Of a DNA stretch of 64,000 nucleotides, positions 35,080 to 47,811 are shown one piece after another; positions within the stretch are counted from its first letter, which is position 1; the number at the start of each line of letters is the position of its first letter. Below the pieces are notes generated by a model. The model was given only the letters and a program-made list of their open reading frames with translations. It was not told where the DNA came from and made no database searches. The stretch is from Phyto melanocephala (taxonomy: Eukaryota > Arthropoda > Insecta > Diptera > Rhinophoridae): positions 104,796,562 through 104,860,561 of the forward strand of contig OW799236.1 of NCBI GenBank assembly GCA_941918925.1, written 5' to 3'. The translations under genes were made by a program, and so were the position numbers.

Positions 35080-35333
35080 CGATGCCTTACTTCCTCAACC
35101 TCGTATTTTAAAAAATTAAATTTTTCAGGAGAGAAAAAAAAAACGGTTCATCTTTTTATACTTCGGTGTTTGGTTAAAAGTTTAAATGCAATTATTAAGG
35201 AATTGATTGTATTTATGTATATTAGTAGTAATAATATATTAATCTTTTTTAGTTAAAGCATAAAACAATCGTTTGATATGAAAAAGTCAAAACCGTATTT
35301 TTTAAGTTACGAGGTTGAGGAAGTAAGGCATCG
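35080..35333. mobile_element. 254-bp MITE with 26-bp perfect TIRs and ATTT duplication
   Basis: CGATGCCTTACTTCCTCAAC followed by CTCGTA (35080-35105) is the exact reverse complement of 35308-35333. Similarity continues inward with mismatches (TTAAAAAAT, then ACGGTT-type text). ATTT occurs immediately outside both ends (35076-35079 and 35334-35337), a likely target-site duplication. The interior is AT-rich with no frame. I do not recognise the terminal sequence, and no second copy is in the window. Confidence 0.78.
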
Positions 35334-35339
35334 ATTTAT

Positions 35340-38300
35340 TATACTTTAGCAGATACTAATAGTGTTTAAATAGATTTTATAACAACTTTTTTGTTGAATT
35401 GGTAATTAATCAAATAATTTGTATGAAAAAAAAATATTTACGACAAGTTTATTGTTTTATGATCCAATGGGGTCTTCTTTTAAAATTATTCAAAACATAA
35501 AAAACTATTACAAACAGAATACCAAACTAAATATATTTCCCATCTTGTAGATGATTAAAACAAAATGTAACAATAAATGTATGACTATGTGAACGTTGTA
35601 CTTAACACTACGAGAAAAAATCTAATTGAAAAATAAATTATTTTGTTCATGCCAATTCTGAGCAACACAAAATAAATAAATAAATGAAACATTGCGCTCA
35701 TTCACACATACAAGCATAAACTCAGCAAAACCATGATTCGTTTAAAATCTTGTTTTTTTCAGTTTTTTTTGTGTGCTTTTCATTCAGATTTTTGAATTCT
35801 TTTTCATCTTGTTGCCATAAAAGTTTCTTTTTTATTTAATTTTTTCCTTAATATATTTTTAGCAACAAACTGCATTGAATTCATACAACTCTAATGGCAA
35901 CTTATTTTAGTTTTGTTATGTAAAATGTTAAATAAACTATTGAATAAACTTCTATACATAAATACAAACTTGCACATATGGACGTGCATGTACAGGCATA
36001 TGTACCAACATGACTAAAGTGAATTTAAGCAAGTAAAAGTTGTTGTAGGTGCCTTAGTAGTTGCTGTAGTTTAGGGATACTTTTCTTCTTATGCCATAGA
36101 TTGAATGTTGTATGAATGTGCATATGTATGCCATTTGAGTTATGATGGTCGGTCCAAAAATATACCAAAAGAAAAAGCAACAAATAAAAAAGTTAAAATG
36201 AATTTGGAGAAATGCCATGAATTTCTAACAGGATTTCATTTTTCATATTACTTACATATGTATTGTGAATTCTTCAGCTTATGAGAGCAGTGGCACAAGC
36301 ATGAACATTTTGTTTTTCTTGTTCTCTGCTCTCTCTCTCTCTCATCTATCTGGCATATTTATAGTGATTGTTGCATTATTGTGTTGATATGTTTTTATGT
36401 GGTTGTTATGAAAAGCACTATTTCAAAACTGAATTTATATTTTATGTTCCCTATTAGCTAGAGAATTTATATATTCCACCTCAAGAAAGGAGGAGGTCAG
36501 TTATAAATTAATGATTTGTTAAGGAAAGAAATAAAATAAAGGTTAAAAGAATGAATGATAAAACATTTAAGTCTCCTGTGTAAAATGGCGTTAATGCAGG
36601 TTATTTGAAAAACATATGTGATCATGTTTGATTATTTTTAAAAGTTAATCGTCATTACCAGCTATTACGGCTTGTAATCATTACTAAAGTCATTAATAAA
36701 TTATTTCAAATATGTTATTACATTTAGTATATCCTGCTTGAGCGCCAAAACGTTAACGTAAAACCATAAAAAATCACCAAAATAAAAATTTTAAACAAAG
36801 AAATAGTCGCCAAATTTCGGTGCTCTTAAAATAATAATGGTTTGGCGGTTCTGGCCTCCCCATATAAGGGGTCTCAATCACCCCCAATTTGACAACAAAA
36901 ATCTAATTCGTTAATTTCTCCTTAAATAAAAACCTTTAAACACTTCAAATTATATAATAAGACTTTCCTTGATGAAAGAACAAAAAATAATGTGTAAAAT
37001 TGAACTGTTTATGCACAAGCCTGATTGGAAAAACGAAAATATTTTGTAGACATTTGTATATATTGTTTTGGTTATAAAAAGTCAAAATAAAATATATTTA
37101 CTTGGTGGTTAACTCAAATTTTGGCTCAACTCTTAGTTACTAAAACACATTTATAACAGGTTGAAAACCTCTAGCTTACCCATTTTATTTGTCAAGTATT
37201 TTACAGATATATTTCTGTCAATCTAAATCAAAAATTATTGATATATCTTATTGACTAAATTTTTACCCCCTCTTTATGGCGCGTTTCCAGTTTCTATCTT
37301 CTTGAAAAATATTTACTTTTTGACCCTAGATTTAAGATTTTATTTCTATTTTTTAACAAGTGTTACAACACCTTCCCCGTAGGAGAAAAACCGGTATAGC
37401 CGGATAGCTACAAAACTTCCATTACCACTTTTGTCGTTATTTTCCTCAGTAATATTCAAGATTACGGTTGGTAGTCTGGTGTTACCAGAGCGTTCAAAAG
37501 TTAATAATTGGCTTCAGGAACATAATTTATTAAAGAAAAATTCAAACAATTTTCCTATAACTTTCCTACTTTCAAACTTTTTTAAAACTTTCTAGGGATG
37601 CATCTAGAGATGCATCACATATACAAATGATAAAGAGGTATTAGAATGTTAATTTTTGTTAGCAGTATGGGAAAAACAAAGGCAGTCATGCTTCTCTCTT
37701 ATATCTTAGCTAAGTGTATATTAATTTAACTGATTACTAATATCAATTCATTTCCAAATATTTATACTGGTAAGTACAAAATACTGGGTTATTGCTCAAT
37801 TGATTTTGTGTTCATAATCTGTCATAAAGTATGTACGAACTTATAAACAAAATTTAAAAAAAAGTACATATTTGTATTATATGATGTTTTTTGAACAAAT
37901 TTTTTCTAACTAACAAGTGATACCTTTTTTCAATATTCTTTTATTATTACACTGTAACAAATTATGCTCAGTTGTTAATTTTAAAACGTCAACGTAAGCA
38001 TAGAAATAATCTCAACTCCATGTTTCTTTAAGCATTATTCTGATTTCTTGCCTAAAATCCTACAGTATTGGAGAGAGTTCAAAGACTTACTACGTCAAGT
38101 AATAAACGTTCTCTTACAGGCTATATTTTAAATCGCTCTCGATCTCAGTAGTAATATATTATAAAAAGTCTTTGATCTACCCCTATAGATCCTTTTAATT
38201 TGTTTTAAAACCTGTTGTACCAGGTTTTTTTTCATATAGTTGTAGGACTTTAAGTTGGCCATTTTGTAAGCTGTCAAGAAATTTATATTTAGTTTTATTT

Positions 38301-38500
38301 GGCACTTTAACATGGAAAAACTGACGCCTGCACAAAGGTTGCCAATCATGCAAATTTGTTTTGAAAATCATAGTTCTATTAAAAGTACGTTTTCTGATTT
38401 TCATTTAGTGAATTTTCTTTAGCAATGTAGTTCACTTTTGTTTGAACGAGTACGTCAATAAACAAAACTTCCATATTTACGTTAATGATAAGCCTTAAGT
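35340..38500. other. Long AT-rich non-coding region
   Basis: No gene supported. A short (CT)n run at 36327-36342 could bind GAGA-type factors. A slightly GC-richer patch at 37370-37500 and open frames on the minus strand at 38128-38404 are not recognisable. Confidence 0.5.
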
Positions 38501-38504
38501 GTAT

Positions 38505-38970
38505 GTTAAGACACCGTTAGATCCAAAAAAACTGATCGTTTTGTATGCTTTATTGGCTGGTGAAATATTTAGTCCATACTTCATTAGAAACGATTTTGGT
38601 TAGAACCTTACAGTCAGTGGTGACCACTGACCTGTCATGATTACTGACCTTTTCATTCCTTAATGCAACAACCATGTTGTGCAAAAGCTGTGGTTTCAAC
38701 AAAATGGCGTAACATGTCACACATCTTGTGCCACAATTGATTTATTGAAGGAAACCTTAGTTAATGCCATAATTTTACATTTCGGTGAATTGACCTCAAA
38801 GATCGTGCCATTTAACGTCGCTATACTATATTCTGTGTCAAGTCGCTTATCTACGCTAATAACACGAAACAATTGACGATAAACGGACACAAATGTTGGA
38901 AACAGTCATCGAGAATTGGACCGCCAAAATAAAGTTATTTTCGTGTCAATTTAAAAAATGTATCCATTTT
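38505..38970 (+). pseudogene. Decayed mariner-like transposase, C-terminal half
   Basis: The plus strand reads with frame changes: a WCALWAGGIFGPYF-like segment (about 38540-38590), VSGDH..VMI, then LWFQQNGVTCHTSCATIDLL (38691), where the second catalytic Asp of FQQDGAT has become Asn, then a poorly preserved PPRSCDLTP region and METVIENWTAKI-like text (38895-38935), which is the C-terminal helix of the family. The lost Asp and the frame changes make it dead. No terminal repeats were located. Confidence 0.65.
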
Positions 38971-38974
38971 ATTT

Positions 38975-41725
38975 AACAACACTATTAACTTTATTATTAT
39001 ACCTTTTAATCATTTCCTAAAGTTTTACTCCTTGTAATTTTTCAAGGTTGTATATCAGCAGGATTAATTATACGGCCATCAGGTTGTTATTGTTAACAGA
39101 CAACTTTCATTATAGCATGTAGGAGAGTATTATAGAGTAACAAGATATTTATATGGTTGACGTACACCACGTTGGCAATTTAATTTACTTTTTATCAAGT
39201 TTAATCTTCTGCTACCACTTCCAATTAGTCTTTATATGCATAAAAAATACATGTACAAAAACATATTCTGTCTTGTTCCTTTTATAACTAACTAACCAAC
39301 AAATCTCTATCCTTATCCATGTAAATGTAAATATTATCAAAATTGTACTTTTCCCACTATACGAGTACATACTTCATGCTGAAATAGAACAAACAACAGA
39401 ACTAAGAATCCAAAATGACAAACACAAAACTAGCACTAACAAGATGACCATCTAAGTGTCAACAACAAAATATTTCGAAAAAAAAACACAATTTTTTCAA
39501 GTAAAATATTTAAAGAAATAATTTTTTTTCCTAAACTCTTAATATATTGAGGTTTCTTTTAATGCATATAGAGAAGTTGTTGTTTGTTATTTTGCTTTCT
39601 TTGCTCCTGCTAAGCAAATAGACAAATCACTAGAACGGAAACAGGAAACATGGCTAGGAAAACACTGTTACAATATACTCTTTCAAATGTCAACATAAAA
39701 GAAGATGACAATAACAACACCAGCAGTAACAAAGCTGTTTTTTTTTTGGGTGACGAGAAAATGTTGAAAAAGAAACATCATTTTTGACTGGAAAATAACA
39801 AAAGTTTTATTTATTTTTTTTTTTTATTTTTTTTTTTTTCTATTTATAAATGCTGTTGTGGAAGTAAACATAAATAAATGTCCAAAATAAGAATACACAC
39901 TAAAATAAATACAAAAACAAACAGTTGTGGTAGAATTAAAACGACCAAATGAAATGCTACATTAATCTTGTGAGCTTGATGAAAAATTAAGAGATGTTAT
40001 TGCAGTAGTATAAGGACTCACATTGCAGAACTTTATGATTGTGAAATTTCTTCAAATAAGCAAAGTTTACAACCATGTCTTTGTTAAAAAAATTCTTTTT
40101 ATTAAGGTTCATTATATAGTAATGGAGATATTTTTTATAAGTCTATATAAAGAAAAAATAAAAATGATGAGTTATTTAAAAATATAGTTTGACAAATAAA
40201 TTACTAGTGAAATAAAAAAAATTAAAAAAAAGGATTCACAAAATTTGTTGGCTTTTGTGATACCAAATTTTTTTGGCGTGTAAACTATAATTAAAAAAGT
40301 CTTAATGGGGAAAAAATCATTATTTGTATCATTTATATTTTCAAAAATATTCATATGCATATAATTTGTTCAAAAATTTATAATTATAATTTTTTGCCTT
40401 TTATAAAGAAGTTCATGCAGCAGAAAATATACTTTCTTAAGATATGCTTTTGTTATTTTTTAACTTTATTTAAAAAAATCATCATAAATCTTAATGAAAA
40501 TTAAAATAAAACTGAACTTAAATAGATACAAAAAAATACAAAGTGTTCCAACTGTGACTTTATACTCAATTTTTTTATAATTGCAAAGAGGATGTATGTA
40601 ATCAATTACCGAAGTTAAAAATCTAATGTCTGGTTGTCTGGTTTTACACAAGAACTTCTGAGCAAGAACTTTCATTACAAAATAATGAGTTAAATGTACT
40701 AAAAAAGTTCCTCGCTAAGTACTTAAAATCAGGCATCTTAACACGATGATGGCATTGGAGGACTAAAATAAGTATTTATTACCCTCGCTTAAAAATAGGT
40801 ACTCTCATAAGAACCTTTTACGGTCGCTTATAAAAAAAAGGACTTAAATAAGTGCTTACTTTTATAGCAAAAAAAAAGTACTTGATTTTAATAATCTAAA
40901 CAACCCAATATTATTATAGACTAAGAGAAATCGTTCGGTTCTTTTAAGGATGAAAATTCAGTTTTATTATTCTGCAATAGGTTAATTAAAAATCATTAAA
41001 AATCCATAAGTCATCAATCTTTTACTGAAATGCTTTTCCGCTGTTGTCAAAATCATTTTTACTTATAGCCTTAGCTTGTTTAACTAAATGAAAATTATAA
41101 AAAATTGTGCATTTGAATGGCTTCAAGCAAATTTCGCAACAAAAAATTGTATTGTGTGTATATCTAAGCAAATGTCTGAAAATTAGTACTTACGTATCAC
41201 ATTGAAAATCAAGTCATTACTAAAATACTTTTTAGTAAGACAGACGATATGTTATAGTCAATGAAATGTATGTTGTTTAGTAAGTGCAAGTCCCAATTAC
41301 CTAATTTTTGCTGTGTGCTGAATGGCTGCTGATAAAATATGTTATGCATATCTTTTAGACAGAAAAAATTTTTTATTGCAAAACTACCTATATAGGTAGG
41401 AAAAAAATCACGTCTGTGTACAAAAATTAAAGTGGTAGGAATTTATTTTTCCAAATTTTTTTTTTTCAGGAAATATTTCAAATTCACCCATTAAACGCAA
41501 GCGTGTCATTTGTCCAACCCTGCAGAAGAAATGATACTAGTCACATAAATAGTACAAAAACATGTACGGACACAATAAAAAGAAGAATATAAAACAAATT
41601 TCTCCAATAATATTGTTAAATATATCCTCTAGAGCGAGTTTAGCTTGATTAAATAAACTTCAACCAATCCTAGTAAACGTCTATAAATAAATAAGTTTTA
41701 AAATTTAATACGTATTTTTTAAGGC
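38975..41725. other. AT-rich non-coding DNA with possible DNA-transposon scraps
   Basis: At 40700-40915, text such as AAGTACTTAAAA and TTTTATAGCAAAAAAAAAGTAC resembles the interior of the 29820-30489 element on the opposite strand, and a TTTTTGCTGTG end-like motif occurs at 41308-41318. A strong acceptor-like site (T-run then CAG at 41467-41469) precedes two open frames but no donor is evident. Nothing firm. Confidence 0.4.
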
Positions 41726-41740
41726 TTTTTAAAAACGGTT

Positions 41741-41828
41741 GTGACCCCCTGAAGTATGGCAGACTTTGAAGGGAGTTGAAACCTCAACGCCCAGACTGCT
41801 AAACTGGCACACTACTGACTTGTCAACC
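41741..41828 (-). repeat. tRNA-like segment, possible SINE head
   Basis: The minus strand reads GTCAGTAGTGTGCCAGTTTA (A-box-like) and, about 25 bases on, GAGGTTTCAACTCCC (B-box-like). The phrase GTGCCAGTTT is shared with the plus-strand segment at 13367-13441. No clean acceptor stem, so it is a relic or SINE head rather than a tRNA gene. Confidence 0.35.
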
Positions 41829-41829
41829 A

Positions 41830-42755
41830 GAACCACTGAATAAATTAAATGGCTATTTCTGTGCTTTTCATGGCCAACCGCGTATGTTCATTTTATACGA
41901 CTTTGAGTTAATAATGCCATATTGCTTGGTTTTAAACGGCCTTTACTTGGTTTTAAAAAATTCTCAAAGGTGGACCTATTCCGATTATTTTAATGACAAA
42001 ACAACGTAACTTCTATATATATCCAGAAATCGGTCAGCAGTAACACGGTTTTGTAGCTCTCCTGAAAAATTTGATTTTAAGACATACGTGCAATAAACAA
42101 TCACCTTCTGTACACAAAGATTTAAACATTTTAGACCAGAAATTAAGCATAATATTTTTAAGTCGTCTTAAGTTCCTGATTTTCTTTTACACACAAACTT
42201 CACTTATTCTTCAAAGACATCGAATTTCAATATTTAATGAGTTGGCAAAACTTTGGCTTTAGTAATATTAAAGTCTTCTAACCAATAAGTCATCATCTCG
42301 TTAAAAATACATATTTTCATATGGTATCTATTCAAGTGTATTCCCAAATATTTTATAATCATGGCACATTGACACTTATGTTCTTGCAAGCCTAATTTTT
42401 GAATTGAGAAACAATGTTTCCCTTGGCTGATACTTTGTGTATAAAAAAATTTTTTAATATTATTCTCTCCTAATACCTTTGGTGTTAGGCAAAAAGGTCT
42501 TAAATCAAAAAACTACAGTTTGAGTTTTTAAAAAGGTTTTACTAAATTTTGGTGTCATTTTTATTTGGTTTCAATAACTTGAGTCGAGAACAACTACTTT
42601 CACTCATAATCATATTCCATTAGGCAATAATTAATAAAGTACATTGTTTGTATGGTAATAAACGAAAATTGTAGTTTTTTACTTAACAACTATTTTCCTA
42701 ACTTCAAAGAAATAATAGATTTGATTTTTGTCCATTTAGCTCAAAATGATTTTCA
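41830..42755. other. AT-rich non-coding DNA
   Basis: No supported feature; the short plus-strand open frame at 42071-42262 is unrecognisable. Confidence 0.5.
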
Positions 42756-42758
42756 TCA

Positions 42759-42811
42759 CTTAACAGAACAATATGTTAAAATATTAAATTTTAACATATT
42801 GTTCTGTTAAG
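42759..42811. repeat. Perfect 24-bp palindrome, 5-nt loop, abutting family A copy 3
   Basis: CTTAACAGAACAATATGTTA plus AAAT (42759-42782) pairs perfectly with 42788-42811 around the loop ATTAA. It ends at the first base of the family A copy. Copies 1 and 2 have no such palindrome, so it belongs to this insertion or its target. Confidence 0.9.
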
Positions 42812-45391
42812 TTTTTATACCAGCCACCAAAAAAATGGTGGGGGTATATTCATTTTGTCATTCCATTTGTAACACATCGAAATATCCATTTTAGACCCCA
42901 TAAAGTATATATATTCTTAATCGTGGTTTGATTTTATGACGATCTAGCTATGTCCGTCCGTCTGTCCGTCTGTTGAAAGCACGATAGAGGTCGCATCAAA
43001 AAAGCTAGGGGGCTCAAATTTTGCCAGAATCTTTCTTATAGACAAGGTTTGTTTGGTATTGAAAATGGGCTAAATCGGAATATTAGGAAGAGAGTATTGC
43101 TCGAAAAGCAAGAGTAGGTCGAAAAAACCGTGTCCTTCGAACATCGAATAAAATGGAATTGTGTCCAAACGCCTTAACGTAGACTCATTAAACTTCGAAT
43201 ATATATTTCCTGAGTAAAGACAATATTTTTCCGCGAAAATTGTCTAAATCTATGCATTAGAAGAGGAGTTATCGATCAAAATGTACGAAAATTTATACCG
43301 TACAGTGTATTTTTCGGTATATTTAAAAACAAAAACGTCATAAAAGCAACAAAATTGGATGTACGACTCTGAAATTTTGCACACTTTGCTTTTTGGTGAC
43401 ACGCTTTCTTGTGACGGCAAATCAATGTGCCACGCCCACTTTTACGCCCACCTCCCATATAACGTTTTCACTAAAATTCACATAATTTCTCTATTAATAA
43501 AGATTTTGGAATAATAAAGGCCTATCTTAAAACACCTCAGTTGTACTCATTCGCAAAAATAAATTTGACACGCCTACTATAACGCCCACTTTTCAAGTTA
43601 TCTACCGTTAATGAAATTTAAAAGCTCATAAACCGCAAAAATTAGAGGTATGATGATAAATAAGGTGCCACGCCCACTTTTACGCCCACCTCCCATATAA
43701 CGTTTTACCTAAAATTCATATAATTTCTCTATTAATAAAGATTTTGGAATAATAAAGGACTATATTGAAACACCTAAGTTGTACTCATTAGCAAAAACAA
43801 CTTTGACACGCCTACTATAACGCCCACTTTCACTTTTGAATTGTTGCCAGACGCATAAACGTAGTCATGAAACTTCGGATATATATTTATCGAGTCAAAA
43901 GAATATTTTTCCCTGAAAATCGCTTAAATCTATGAATTAGGAAAAGAGTTACAGATAAAAATGTACGAAAATTTATACCGCACAGTGTATATTTCAAATT
44001 TAAAACGTAATAAAAGTGACAAAACTATATGTACGATTCTGAAACTTTGCAAACATGGCTTTTTGGTCAAAGTCTTCGTTATAACGGAAAATAGATGTGC
44101 CACGCACACTTTTTTCCTTAAATTTTTATAAAAATATATTAGTCATATATATTAGCATTTATTCATCTTACACTGCGCCATTTATTGTACTGTAGCAAAA
44201 TATAAGATAAAGATGATAAGATAGATGACTTTACTAGCAACTACTAGATGGCATCCTTACAACTTATGATTATGTTCTCCTGAAGTTATGCTCTATTAAA
44301 AATGGGAATTTAGGAAAATTTTGACCTAAGTAAAAAAAATTTATCTCAACATTATAAACAATTTATTTTCATGTGCTAAGGGCTAACAAATTTTAAAATT
44401 ATACAAAACTTATTTCGTTTGAAAATCTTTTAAAAGCAAAATGTTATAGAAGTTTAAAAATCAAAATCTTACTAATAAATTTCCCGTTTAACCTTAAATT
44501 CACTTTCTTCCTCTTAAATTCATGTAAATTCTCTATGAATAAAGATTTTGGACTACTAAATATATATTGAAATATCTAAGTTATGTTTATTAGCAGAAAC
44601 TTTATTGACACGCGTATTTTAACGGCCACTTTCATTGAAAGACTAAATTTACGAAAACATTTTACTAGCATACCGAAGTTATAATGGGTGGTTTAATTTT
44701 AAGCGACTATGTTGATTTTGAATAAAATTATTATGAAATTATTATCATTTATTTTTATAATGATAATATTTGTATGCTTCAGTTATGTATGGAACAAAAT
44801 ATCGGCCAAATGGCCCCCCAACCTAGGCGGCACACCACGATCCGATAGTCCAAATTTTCAATGACACTGTTGATGCTCGATTGTTGGACACGATGATGAG
44901 TCGAGGTTGCTTGCTCTTTTGCCACGTTATCGTGAAAAACAGCAATGTTTCCCATGCAACGAACTAAGATGGCATTCACAGATGTTTTCACATTTCATAG
45001 AGACCTGCTTTGCAGACATTTAAATATTTTTTACAATTCTCACGATTGTGGACGAATTCGAACGATTATGTTGACCAAAAGAATCACGAAGTGCACAAAA
45101 TGCATTTTGATTTGAACGCCCATTTTTATAAAAATCTTTAATATTTAAAAGCGTTGCTCGATTGCGTATCTTTCCACGGTTCAAATTGAGTTAGTCTGAG
45201 ATTGAGAAATGTCAAATGAAATACAAGAAAAAAGTTGAAGTTTTGATGTGGTTCACCTTAAACATATTTTATTATAAAGAGATTATTCTATAGCGATTAA
45301 CAAAATTATAAATATTGTGCTTTAAATTTACACAAAATTGGTGGTGGGTATAAAAGATTCGGCACAGCCGAATATAGTGCTCTTACTTGTT
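42812..45391 (+). mobile_element. Family A composite repeat, copy 3
   Basis: Starts TTTTTATACCAGCCACC and ends with TTGGTGGTGGGTATAAAA, the hairpin ATTCGGC/GCCGAAT (45357-45373) and CTCTTACTTGTTT. At 2.58 kb it is the longest copy. The core has a tandem duplication with GTGCCACGCCCACTTTTACG at 43427 and 43664 (237 bp apart), plus a partly repeated outer block: the CACAGTGTATTT / CGAAAATTTATACC phrase near 43300 recurs near 43980. The nested mariner is present but its right end is deleted. Confidence 0.72.
44684..45265 (-). mobile_element. Mariner relic nested in family A copy 3, right end deleted
   Basis: The left end is ATGGGTGGTTTAATTTTAAGC after a TA, at the same neighbouring sequence (CGAAGTTATA) as in copy 2. 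The minus strand keeps a short open stretch, 44779-44991, with AKEQATSTHHRVQQSSINSV, comparable to the second helix-turn-helix region of mariners. The other end, including its terminal repeat and about 40 flanking bases present in copy 2, is deleted near 45265. Confidence 0.6.
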
Positions 45392-45394
45392 TAG

Positions 45395-46895
45395 TTTCAT
45401 ACTGTTAAGGCCCTAATACAAAATCAGTTCATTTTAAGATATCTTTACAGTGTATATGCTTAATCTAAATTTTCACAATTTGTAAGTCTATTGCTCTCTA
45501 ACTAGACTCGGTAGTTCAGGTTAGGAAATAAAATCTCCCTTTCAATGACTTCTGCAGACCTTGTTATTATGTGAAAGAGTTTGAGACGGTGCAACATTAT
45601 CCCAACCATTGCCCAGCTCCGGTGGAACTTAGAGCCCTGTAAAGTTTTCTTCACAATCTGGTGAGTATATTTCATACTGATGTTACCTCACCTCTTCGTG
45701 TGTCGGCATTGTTTTCTTAGACAAATTTTCTCTATGTGAGGGAGGTTAAAGATCACTTATAGATTCTACTGTGATGGCCTTTAAGATAATCACACTGTTT
45801 AACCTAACCTAAGTAAATTGATATTATAATTACCATCGAAGCTGATATAAAATAGAATTACATGAATATATTCATATTATATTTTAATATATTTCGAAAG
45901 GTACAACCCTTTAAAATATATTTTTAATATGTTCTCAGTTATATTTGCTACATTAACAGATACTATTAAGGTACACAACCCTTTAAAATATATTCTTTAT
46001 ATGTTCTCAGTTATATTTGCTACATTAACAGATACTATTAAACAAAACACTTCAGTATTAGAGACTGTTAAAAGACAACAATATTAAACACCGTGCTTTA
46101 ATCGCAGTCACCGCTTGATTTAAATTTGAATTTAAATAAAACAGAGCCAAGTGTATCAAAAATTCCCATTCAATTAACTTTTATTATACAATATTATGGT
46201 ATTAACACTTAAATATTTTGTAGGGCATGTGACCGCTTTAATATACAACGCGTAACCTTAAAGTCCACTTTCTTTCACATCCTTCATGTAAAATTAGTCT
46301 GAATTTAGGCAACTACACTTCAAATATTCGTTGATGATTTCAACATACTGTGTGAACACTTTTTTTTATTTGTTTGTAGAACTTCTTGCTGAAAGCAATG
46401 ACCAAACAGATACTTCTTAAGACACAAAAATATATTATATTAAATCTCTGATACCATATGCTCTTCATATATTAACCATTTTCTTACGTAAAAAGCACTT
46501 CCTGCCTATATATAGTTTCATTAAAAATAACTTCCTAATCTAGAAGTATATCACGTCATTCTCTAGAGATTCGCTTTAAAGTTTTTCTTTTTTTTACCGG
46601 AATACACAAATGATGTAGGGTATTGAAGAAATACAAACAACTTTCAAGCGCTAAGTTTAACACCCAGCTAAAGAAAACTCATGTGATATGATGCAAAAAA
46701 ATATAAAAAGAAGAAAGCAACATATAACAAATGTTTGTGTATAACAAAAGTTTTACAAAAAAGCAACTAAAGGAAAAAAAACGAAAATAGAAAAATAAAT
46801 TTTTCAAAAACTTACATGAACGAAAATAAAGGAAATGTCATAATATAAATATGAAATGTTTTTCATTTTAGTTTTTTTCTTGCTTTTTTTAACTT
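45395..46895. other. AT-rich DNA with a retroelement-like scrap
   Basis: At 45535-45575 CTCCCTTTCAATGACTTCTG matches text at 55280-55305, so a dispersed repeat, perhaps a LINE piece, lies at about 45535-45800. It is unreadable as protein. The stretch after 46045 shows nothing. Confidence 0.4.
45900..46041 (+). repeat. Tandem duplication of a ~70-bp unit
   Basis: Unit 1 (45900-45969) and unit 2 (45970-46041) start GGTAC and share ACCCTTTAAAATATATT, then TGTTCTCAGTTATATTTGCT, ending ACAGATACTATTAA. Only a few differences separate them, so the duplication is recent compared with the surrounding decay. Confidence 0.85.
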
Positions 46896-46899
46896 CAAG

Positions 46900-46974
46900 T
46901 CCATCAAGGGATCATCACCAGCCACATGATACGAGTATGAGTAATGGTCATTGTTTGATACAAACTTCAAACAA
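46900..46974 (+). CDS. Possible internal exon, 75 nt, gene unknown
   Basis: A strong acceptor (a long T-rich stretch with GCTTTTTTTAACTTCAAG ending at 46899) is followed by 75 nt and a GTACGT donor at 46975. The length is a multiple of three. One frame is open across it and reads PSRDHHQPHDTS then MSNGHCLIQTSN; the other two contain stops. The peptide is hydrophilic and less AT-biased than most open frames here. I cannot match it to a known protein. A chance open stretch with good-looking splice signals is the main alternative. Confidence 0.3.
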
Positions 46975-46979
46975 GTACG

Positions 46980-47810
46980 TTTTGAGCCACATAGATGTTG
47001 CAAACAAAAAAGAAAATAAAACAAAACTACTTAAGGATTACAATGTGGCAGCATTAGTATACACACATACACACGTATTTCAACTCAAACAGACTCACAC
47101 ATATGCACAAAAATCAATTTAAAGTTGATAATACTTTTTCGTTGATTAAATTTCTCAATATTTCTTCAACGTTTTCTAGTTACTTAGTTAGAAATGTTAG
47201 ACAGCACAAACATGCATACATACATCTGTATACCTATAATCACACACAAAAACATATTCTTATATACAAATACTTACTAACGCTGAGTGTATCTTTTATC
47301 TAAGTTGTTGATCTTAAGACCAAAGTTTTTCTCGAGTGTTCGTATGATAGTGGATACAAATAAACTTTTGTTATAAAGAAAAAACTCTGTGTAAGTTGAA
47401 TAATTGTGTTATTCTTGGTAATTGAAAATGAATACCTTAAAGCTTTCTAACAATTTGTAGTACTTGTTTTAAGTTTTTTTTTTCGAGGTTATCATTTGAA
47501 AAAATTTAACTTTTGTTATTATATACTTAAAGTTGGTTTAATTAAAACCAAATAATTTAAAAACCTTTTTAAGCCATATGTTTTATTTTCTTTATAGCAG
47601 ATTGAACAGACTTGAATTTTTAAATAATTTATTAGCTAATTAAATCAATTTAAAGCTTTTAAAACTTTCTTATAAAAAAAAAGATACAGTTATTTGTGTA
47701 GCACAATACCCTACAAATATATTTATATACGTTTTGTCCAATTTTAAAACTAAAATACTTTTGTTAGACCTAGAAATAATAGGCAGATAAAATTCAATAA
47801 ATCCCAACAA
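46980..47810. other. AT-rich non-coding DNA
   Basis: Contains CACACATACA-type simple sequence near 47060-47100 and 47210-47260. No gene supported. Confidence 0.5.
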
Positions 47811-47811
47811 A

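Noticed and set aside
41455..41550. Strong acceptor-like T-run with CAG followed by open frames
   Set aside because: No convincing donor follows and the peptide frames are not recognisable.
45795..45815. AACCTAACCTAA telomere-like string
   Set aside because: Only two units, inside dispersed-repeat-like sequence; higher flies do not use this as telomere repeat.
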